Origin: JBBRLA01 sp038231615
GTDB taxonomy: Bacteria > Myxococcota_A > Polyangia > Palsa-1104 > JAEUJZ01
Reading direction: 5' to 3'
NCBI GenBank assembly: GCA_038231615.1
Contig: JBBRLA010000193.1
Span: forward strand, 1-12,806
Length of the DNA stretch: 12,806 nt
Shown here: piece after piece, positions 8,214 to 12,806 of the stretch
How the letters are laid out: the number at the start of each line of letters is the position of its first letter
How positions within the stretch are numbered: position 1 is the stretch's first letter
The notes under the pieces: model-generated
What the model was told of the DNA's origin: nothing
Seen by the model: the letters and a program-made list of their open reading frames with translations, nothing else
The model's database searches: none
Program-made: the position numbers and the translations under genes

Positions 8214-8582
8214 ATGATCCAGATGACTACGCTACTTGACGTAGCAGACAACTCTGGTGCGAAGAAGGTCTTCTGCATCAAGGTGCTCGGTGGGTCCAAG
8301 CGCAAGTACGCTTCCATCGGTGACATCATCGTTGTCTCCATCAAAGAAGCGATTCCGAACGCCAAAGTCAAAAAGGGCGATGTGGCCAAGGCGGTGATTG
8401 TGCGCACGGCCAAGGAGATCGCCAGGTCGGACGGGACTTACATCCGTTTCGACTCGAATTCCGCCGTGCTGGTCAACAAGGACAACGAGCCCCTGGGGAC
8501 TCGTATCTTCGGGCCAGTCGCTCGTGAGCTTCGAGCAAAGAAGTTCATGAAGATCATCTCTCTGGCGCCAGAGGTTCTCTGA
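8214..8582 (+). CDS. rplN: 50S ribosomal protein L14
   Basis: L14 lies on the subunit interface, forms intersubunit bridges and is the docking site for the silencing factor RsfS. The 122 residues are the standard length, starting MIQMTTLLDVADNSGAKK and containing CIKVLGG, GDIIVVSIKEAIPNAKVKKG (37-56), the FDSNSAVLVN strand and GTRIFGPVARELR near the end. AAAGGG (8201-8206), seven bases before the ATG, supports the start. It opens the spc cluster 31 bases after rpsQ; no separate promoter is visible. Its stop overlaps rplX by one base. Confidence 0.98.
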   Translation: MIQMTTLLDVADNSGAKKVFCIKVLGGSKRKYASIGDIIVVSIKEAIPNAKVKKGDVAKAVIVRTAKEIARSDGTYIRFDSNSAVLVNKDNEPLGTRIFGPVARELRAKKFMKIISLAPEVL

Positions 8583-8899
8583 TGGAGCGCATACGTCGCG
8601 GCGATATGGTTCAGGTGATCGCCGGCAAGGAAAAGGGCAAGCGCGGCAAGATCGTCAAGATCCTCTTGAAGAAGAATCGAGTCGTCGTCGAGCGCCTGAT
8701 GATGGTGAAGCGGCACACCAAGCCCTCTCAGAAGAATCCCCAGGGGGGGATCGTCGAGAAGGAAGGTTCCATTCACATCTCGAACGTGATGCCGATCGAT
8801 CCCGGGACGGACAAGCCAACCCGGGTGAAAGTCGCTGTCGGGACCGAGGGACGTCATCGTGTCGGGCGCTCCGGCACCACGATCGAGGTCCAGAAGTAA
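8582..8899 (+). CDS. rplX: 50S ribosomal protein L24
   Basis: L24 is an assembly initiator that binds the 5' region of 23S rRNA. The 105 residues contain the KOW motif at the start, GDMVQVIAGKEKGKRGKIVK (7-26), followed by NRVVVERLMMVKRHTKP, QGGIVEKEGSIHISNVM and a basic C-terminus. Length and order are ordinary. The ATG overlaps the rplN stop (TGATG), with GAGG at 8571-8574 seven bases upstream. The 61-base gap to rplE holds a small inverted repeat with an A-rich loop. Confidence 0.98.
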   Translation: MERIRRGDMVQVIAGKEKGKRGKIVKILLKKNRVVVERLMMVKRHTKPSQKNPQGGIVEKEGSIHISNVMPIDPGTDKPTRVKVAVGTEGRHRVGRSGTTIEVQK

Positions 8900-8919
8900 T
8901 TACGCTGCAAGTTCGAGAC

Positions 8920-8941
8920 CTGCCTGAAAAATAAAAGGCAG
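8920..8941 (+). repeat. Small inverted repeat between rplX and rplE
   Basis: CTGCCT (8920-8925) and AGGCAG (8936-8941) are exact reverse complements around a 10-base A-rich loop. It ends 8 bases before the rplE ribosome site GGAG (8950-8953). It is too weak for a terminator and could affect rplE initiation. Confidence 0.35.
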
Positions 8942-8960
8942 AAACGAACGGAGAACCACG

Positions 8961-9707
8961 ATGGCGGATTCAGAGAAGAAAAAGCCTGCCGACGGCAAGG
9001 CGGAGAAGCCGACGAAGGCCCCGAAAGAAGGGCAGGGCGCCAAGGAAGGCCAGCCCGCCAAGAGCGCTCAGAAGAGCGCGTCGAGCAGCAAGGCCACCAG
9101 TTCAAGGCGCAGCAAGGCCGAGGCGGCAGCGCCCGAACTCCCGGGAGAAGCGATCAAGAGGACGGCTCCGCCGCGCCTGCAGGATCTCTATCTTAAAGAG
9201 GTCGCGCCGCGTATGATGGCGGAATTCAAGCTCAAGAACCGCATGCAGGTCCCCAGAATGGTGAAGATCACCCTCAACATGGGTCTGGGTGAGGCCATCG
9301 CGAACCCGAAGGTGCTGGACTCCGCTCTGGAAGAGCTGCGCGCGATCTCCGGGCAGCAGCCGGTAGTCACCAAGGCGAAAAAGTCCATCGCGACCTTCAA
9401 GCTTCGCGAGGGGCAGAAGATCGGTTGTATGGTGACCTTGCGCCGGGAAAAGATGTGGGAGTTCTTCGATCGCCTGGTCAGCCTGGCGCTCCCCCGCGTG
9501 CGTGACTTCAAGGGGATCTCGCCGCGCTCGTTCGATGGTCGCGGGAACTTTTCGATGGGCATCCGCGAGCAGATTATCTTCCCCGAGATCAACTATGACA
9601 GGATCGACAAGATCAAGGGGCTCAACGTCTCTATCGTGACGACGGCGCGCACCGATGAAGAGGGGCAGGCGCTGTTGAAGTTTCTCGGCATGCCCTTCAG
9701 GAGCTAG
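8961..9707 (+). CDS. rplE: 50S ribosomal protein L5 with long basic N-terminal tail
   Basis: L5 binds 5S rRNA and contacts P-site tRNA in the central protuberance. The core (from about residue 71) is canonical: PPRLQDLYLKEV, NRMQVPRMVKITLNMGLGEA (93-112), FKLREGQKIGCMVTLRREKM, FKGISPRSFDGRGNFSMGIR and the C-terminal IVTTARTDEEGQALLKFLGM. In front of it lies a low-complexity tail of about 70 residues rich in Lys, Ala, Ser, Glu and Pro, so the protein is 248 residues rather than about 180. The ATG at 8961 has GGAG (8950-8953) seven bases upstream, and no in-frame ATG or GTG occurs close to the core start, so the tail is probably translated. It does not look like a signal peptide or membrane segment. 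It could be a disordered rRNA-binding extension. Confidence 0.95.
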   Translation: MADSEKKKPADGKAEKPTKAPKEGQGAKEGQPAKSAQKSASSSKATSSRRSKAEAAAPELPGEAIKRTAPPRLQDLYLKEVAPRMMAEFKLKNRMQVPRMVKITLNMGLGEAIANPKVLDSALEELRAISGQQPVVTKAKKSIATFKLREGQKIGCMVTLRREKMWEFFDRLVSLALPRVRDFKGISPRSFDGRGNFSMGIREQIIFPEINYDRIDKIKGLNVSIVTTARTDEEGQALLKFLGMPFRS

Positions 9708-9712
9708 CGACC

Positions 9713-9931
9713 ATGGCACGTCTTTGTCAGGAATGGCGCGCGCAGCACGGCGAGTTCAAGTTCGTCAAACTTGACAAGAATGGCAACATTCGCTCGGTCC
9801 GGCAGCGCAATCGTTGCCCGCAATGCGGCAGGGCACGTTCTTTTATCCGGAAATTCAAACTTTGCCGTATCTGCTTCCGCCTTCTGGCGTTGCGCGGAGA
9901 GATTCCCGGCGTAGTGAAGTCCAGCTGGTGA
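9713..9931 (+). CDS. rpsN: 30S ribosomal protein S14, zinc-binding type, with insertion
   Basis: S14 is a late-assembling head protein of the 30S subunit. This is the short four-cysteine form: C35, C38, C51 and C54 in CPQCGR...CRICFR would hold one zinc ion, and RKFKLCRICFRLLALRGEIP (46-65) plus VVKSSW at the end are diagnostic. It has 72 residues instead of about 61. The difference is before the first Cys: the usual KFKVRxYxRC stretch is split, giving KFV, about 11 residues including LDKNGNIRS, then VRQRNRC; the first 15 residues also differ from the common MAKKSMI.K form. AGGAG (9699-9703), nine bases before the ATG, supports the start. It lies 5 bases after rplE and 4 before rpsH. Confidence 0.96.
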   Translation: MARLCQEWRAQHGEFKFVKLDKNGNIRSVRQRNRCPQCGRARSFIRKFKLCRICFRLLALRGEIPGVVKSSW

Positions 9932-9935
9932 TGCT

Positions 9936-10334
9936 ATGAGTATGACCGATCCTCTTGGCGATATGTTGACCCGGATCCGGAACGCGATTACGGCCCGAAA
10001 GGCCAAGATCGACCTGCCGGCTTCGAACATCAAGGAGCGCGTGGCAGAGATCCTCCGTGAGGAGGGTTTTCTGACGTCGGTCTCCCGTTCTGAGGCGACC
10101 GTCCAGGGGCAGCTCACGCTGCTCCTGCGCTACGGCACCGATAATCAGAATGTGATTCAGACCATCCGACGCGTCTCTCGGCCGGGTCAGCGCAAGTACG
10201 TGGCCCATGACTCCATTCCCAAGGTCCGTTCGGGCCTGGGCATCGCGATCCTATCCACCTCCCGTGGGGTGATGACTGATCGTCAGGCACGCAAACTGCG
10301 TGTCGGCGGTGAGTTGTTGTGTGAGGTCTGGTAA
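9936..10334 (+). CDS. rpsH: 30S ribosomal protein S8
   Basis: S8 binds helix 21 of 16S rRNA and, in E. coli, represses the spc operon by binding its mRNA near the L5 start. The 132 residues are normal: MSMTDPLGDMLTRIRNAITA at the start, IKERVAEILREEGFL (31-45), the RVSRPGQRKYV segment and GLGIAILSTSRGVMTDRQAR, ending GGELLCEVW. I keep the first ATG (9936); an in-frame ATG two codons later gives the alternative MTDPLGD start. It lies 4 bases after rpsN. Its stop overlaps the start of rplF (TAATG). Confidence 0.98.
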   Translation: MSMTDPLGDMLTRIRNAITARKAKIDLPASNIKERVAEILREEGFLTSVSRSEATVQGQLTLLLRYGTDNQNVIQTIRRVSRPGQRKYVAHDSIPKVRSGLGIAILSTSRGVMTDRQARKLRVGGELLCEVW

Positions 10335-10903
10335 TGTCCCGCGTCGGTAGAAAACCGGTGATCGTCCCAGCCGGGGTCCAGGTGACCATCAAGGACGGGC
10401 ACATCGCCATCAAGGGGCCCAAGGGCGAGTTGAAGCGGGTGATCCCGATTGGGGTCGCGGCCAAGCTCGAGGCGGGCCAGATCGCCATCACCCGGGACGG
10501 AGACGGTCGTGACGAGCGGTCCCGCCATGGGTTGCTCCGGGCGCTGGTCGCCAACATGGTGAAGGGGGTCTCCGAGGGGTTTATCCGCAAGCTGGAGATC
10601 AACGGCGTGGGTTACCGCGCCGAGGTCGCCGGCAACAAGATCAACTTGGCGGTGGGCCTCTCTCACCCGGTGGAGTTCGCGCTCCCGGCAGGCATTCAGG
10701 CCAAGTCGGAGAAGACCAAGAGCACGGTCAACGCCGGCCAGGACGCGGTGCTGCTCACCATCTCGGGATCCGACAACGAGGCGGTGGGCCAGCTCGTCTC
10801 CAAAATCCGAAGCACTCGACCTCCTGAGCCCTACAAGGGCAAGGGGATCAAGTATCTGGAAGAGAAGATCAAACGCAAGGTCGGCAAGACCGGGGCAAGC
10901 TAG
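10334..10903 (+). CDS. rplF: 50S ribosomal protein L6
   Basis: L6 lies at the base of the L7/L12 stalk near the sarcin-ricin loop and is part of the GTPase-factor binding region. The 189 residues are about ten more than usual. Marks are MSRVGRKPVIVPAGVQVTI, KGPKGEL, RHGLLRALVANMVKGVSEGF (64-83), LEINGVGYRAEVAGNKINLA, and near the end RPPEPYKGKGIKYLEEKIKR. A small insertion in the first domain (around RDGDGRDERSRH) and a short C-terminal tail explain the extra length. GAGG at 10323-10326, seven bases upstream, and the TAATG overlap with rpsH support the start and suggest coupled translation. Confidence 0.98.
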   Translation: MSRVGRKPVIVPAGVQVTIKDGHIAIKGPKGELKRVIPIGVAAKLEAGQIAITRDGDGRDERSRHGLLRALVANMVKGVSEGFIRKLEINGVGYRAEVAGNKINLAVGLSHPVEFALPAGIQAKSEKTKSTVNAGQDAVLLTISGSDNEAVGQLVSKIRSTRPPEPYKGKGIKYLEEKIKRKVGKTGAS

Positions 10904-10907
10904 GCAC

Positions 10908-11270
10908 ATGGCGAAGACAAAGACCGAGTCACGGGCAAAGAGAAAACTGTCGATCCGGAAGCGACTGTCTGGCAGCACCGAGCGGCCCCGGTTGACCGTA
11001 TTTCGATCTGCCCGACACATTTACGCACAGGTCATCAACGATGTCGATCACAGCACCCTGGCTGCGGCCTCGACCTTGGAAAATGCTTTGGAGGACAAGT
11101 CCACCAAGCAGAAGAAAAAAGACCGCGCCAAGCGAATCGGGCTGGAGATCGCCAAACGCTGCCTGGCAAAAGGCATCGACAAGGTGGTCTTCGATCGGAA
11201 TGGTTTTATTTACCATGGCCGAATCTCGGCGCTGGCCGATGGCGCTCGTGAAGGTGGCCTCAAGTTCTAG
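10908..11270 (+). CDS. rplR: 50S ribosomal protein L18
   Basis: L18 binds 5S rRNA together with L5 and anchors it in the 50S subunit. The 120 residues are standard: a basic N-terminus, RLSGSTERPRLTVFRSARHI (19-38), YAQVINDVDHSTLAAAST, IGLEIAKRCLAKGIDKVVFD and a C-terminal YHGRISALADGAREGGLKF. It begins four bases after rplF. Only a weak AGG at 10902-10904 lies close to the ATG, so initiation probably depends on coupling to rplF. Its stop codon is part of the ribosome site of rpsE. Confidence 0.98.
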   Translation: MAKTKTESRAKRKLSIRKRLSGSTERPRLTVFRSARHIYAQVINDVDHSTLAAASTLENALEDKSTKQKKKDRAKRIGLEIAKRCLAKGIDKVVFDRNGFIYHGRISALADGAREGGLKF

Positions 11271-11281
11271 GAGCATGTGCC

Positions 11282-11785
11282 ATGGTAATTAATATGAGCG
11301 AAGTTGGCGAGCTTCAGGACCGGGTCGTCTTCATCAACCGGGTTGCCAAGGTGGTGAAGGGCGGTCGGCGCTTCAGCTTTTCCGCCCTGGTCGTGGTGGG
11401 TGACGGCAACGGGTACATCGGTACGGGCCTGGGGAAGGCCAATGAGGTACCCGAGGCGATCCGCAAGGGAACCGAGCAGGCGAAGAAGAACCTGTTCAAG
11501 ATCCCCCTCTATGAACATCGCACCATTCCCCACGAGGCGATCGGACGCTTCGGCTCGGGGCATGTCCTTCTGCGCCCCGCCTCGCCGGGGACCGGGGTGA
11601 TAGCCGGGGGCGCGGCGCGTGCAATAGTGGAAGTTGCGGGGATTCAGGATATCCTGACAAAGTGCATCGGCACTTCTAACCCGCACAATGTGATCCATGC
11701 GACGGTCAATGCCCTGCAGCAGCTTCGTGATCCCCACGAATCGGCTCGGCGGCGGGGCAAGACGCTGGAAGAGATCCAGGGCTAG
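11282..11785 (+). CDS. rpsE: 30S ribosomal protein S5
   Basis: S5 lies at the mRNA entry site of the 30S subunit and affects decoding accuracy. The 167 residues include DRVVFINRVAKVVKGGRRFS (13-32), whose loop is where spectinomycin resistance mutations arise and which looks normal here, followed by GNGYIGTGLGKANEVPEAI, PGTGVIAGGAARA (102-114) and GTSNPHNVI. Two in-frame ATGs are close (11282, 11294). AGGAG (11269-11273), spanning the rplR stop, is eight bases from the first, so I use 11282. rpmD follows after nine bases. Confidence 0.98.
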   Translation: MVINMSEVGELQDRVVFINRVAKVVKGGRRFSFSALVVVGDGNGYIGTGLGKANEVPEAIRKGTEQAKKNLFKIPLYEHRTIPHEAIGRFGSGHVLLRPASPGTGVIAGGAARAIVEVAGIQDILTKCIGTSNPHNVIHATVNALQQLRDPHESARRRGKTLEEIQG

Positions 11786-11794
11786 GCGAATCCC

Positions 11795-11980
11795 ATGGCG
11801 ATCAAACTGAAAGTCACTCTCATCCGGAGCGGCATCAATCGACCGGAGACGCAGAAGCGGACCATCCGGGCGTTGGGCCTCACCAAGATGCACATGTCCC
11901 GGATACTGAACGACACTCCGTCGATCCGAGGAATGGTCCAGAAGGTTTCGCATCTGGTCAAAGTGGAAGTCGCGGAGTAA
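11795..11980 (+). CDS. rpmD: 50S ribosomal protein L30
   Basis: L30 is a small protein of the 50S subunit that is absent from some bacterial phyla, so its presence here is of some taxonomic use. The 61 residues match the family: KLKVTLIRSGINRPETQKRT (4-23), IRALGLTKMHMSRILNDTPS and a C-terminal strand HLVKVEVAE. AGG at 11784-11786 is a weak ribosome site eight bases upstream. Position between rpsE and rplO, with gaps of nine and five bases, is the classical one. Confidence 0.97.
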   Translation: MAIKLKVTLIRSGINRPETQKRTIRALGLTKMHMSRILNDTPSIRGMVQKVSHLVKVEVAE

Positions 11981-11985
11981 GCATC

Positions 11986-12483
11986 ATGGGAACCACACTA
12001 CATACGCTCGCTCCGAATCCTGGGGCCAACCGTCCCAAGAAGCGTCTGGGACGCGGCCACGGCTCGGGTCTCCACAAGACCAGCGGCAAGGGCACCAAGG
12101 GACAGCGGGCCCGCACCGGCCACCACGGCCTGCCCAAGCCCGGCTTCGAGGGTGGTCAGACGGCGATGGCTCGACGCTTGCCCAAGCGCGGTTTCAACAA
12201 CCGCTTCCGCAAGGAGATCTTCGCGGTCAATCTGGGCGACATCTGCGTGCGTTTCCCTACCGCAGAGGTGATGGTCGACCTGGAGCGCCTGAAGCAGGTG
12301 GGCTTGGTGCCGCGATCAGCGAAGCTGGTCAAGGTCCTGGGCTCGGTGCGGGAGGGACAGAAAGTAGCCTCTTCCCTTACCGTTCACGCCCACTATTTCT
12401 CTCAGTCCGCCAAGGATCATCTGCAACAAGCTGGCGGAAGGGCCGAGACAATCCGTATTATCAGGGATGCTGAGCCGACGTAA
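11986..12483 (+). CDS. rplO: 50S ribosomal protein L15
   Basis: L15 is a late-assembling 50S protein with a long extended N-terminal arm. The 165 residues (family about 145-160) start MGTTLHTLAPNPGANRPKKR and contain the diagnostic KRLGRGHGSG (19-28), the Gly/Lys-rich arm KTSGKGTKGQRARTGH, GFEGGQTAMARRLPKRGF (53-70) and the globular C-terminal part ending GGRAETIRIIRDAEPT. GGAG in the 3' end of rpmD lies a suitable distance before the ATG. It is the last ribosomal gene in the window, followed after 38 bases by secY. Confidence 0.98.
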   Translation: MGTTLHTLAPNPGANRPKKRLGRGHGSGLHKTSGKGTKGQRARTGHHGLPKPGFEGGQTAMARRLPKRGFNNRFRKEIFAVNLGDICVRFPTAEVMVDLERLKQVGLVPRSAKLVKVLGSVREGQKVASSLTVHAHYFSQSAKDHLQQAGGRAETIRIIRDAEPT

Positions 12484-12521
12484 GGCTCCCTAGAAACTTT
12501 CGTCCACACCAAGAAGGGTTC

Positions 12522-12806
<285 letters not shown>

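Noticed and set aside
9776..9790. EF-hand-like DKNGN stretch in S14
   Set aside because: Only a five-residue resemblance; the flanking helices and the remaining ligand positions of a calcium loop are missing.

Overview
The window is one continuous block of ribosomal-protein and translation genes, all on the + strand: the 3' end of rpoC, a reduced str cluster (rpsL, rpsG, tuf), most of the S10 cluster (rpsJ, rplD, rplW, rplB, rpsS, rplV, rpsC, rplP, rpmC, rpsQ) and the spc cluster (rplN, rplX, rplE, rpsN, rpsH, rplF, rplR, rpsE, rpmD, rplO, then the start of secY). It is a bacterial chromosome with fairly GC-rich, C/G-ending codons. Bacterial hallmarks are the rpoC C-terminus, Shine-Dalgarno sequences, S14 of the four-cysteine zinc type and secY after rplO. 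I cannot fix the phylum. It does not look gammaproteobacterial. Some details (EF-Tu switch I, the L2 'HPM' motif, the long S17) recall Planctomycetota sequences as I remember them, but that is an unverified impression.

Layout: 3-983 rpoC end; 984-1142 spacer with a strong hairpin, a good sigma70-type promoter and a small leader hairpin; 1143-2021 rpsL-rpsG; 2022-2348 a 327-base spacer where fusA would normally be, holding three hairpins; 2349-3554 tuf; 3573-6016 rpsJ-rplD-rplW-rplB-rpsS, with no rplC; 6017-6147 a 131-base structured spacer; 6148-12483 rplV to rplO, tightly packed; 12522 to the edge, secY. Many joints overlap by 1-4 bases (rplD/rplW, rplW/rplB, rplP/rpmC, rplN/rplX, rpsH/rplF), which suggests translational coupling.

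Together the genes make the catalytic RNA polymerase subunit, 30S and 50S proteins, the aminoacyl-tRNA carrier EF-Tu and the translocon channel, so transcription, translation and membrane insertion are supplied from one co-directional locus.

I see no mobile element, CRISPR array, tRNA, rRNA or unknown accessory system. The interest lies in departures from the standard cluster: rplC missing from between rpsJ and rplD; fusA missing from between rpsG and tuf; an EF-Tu whose switch I lacks the near-universal RGIT motif and is about five residues longer; a Lys/Ala-rich N-terminal tail of about 70 residues on L5; an insertion in S14; smaller insertions in L23 and S7; and two structured spacers that may be regulatory.
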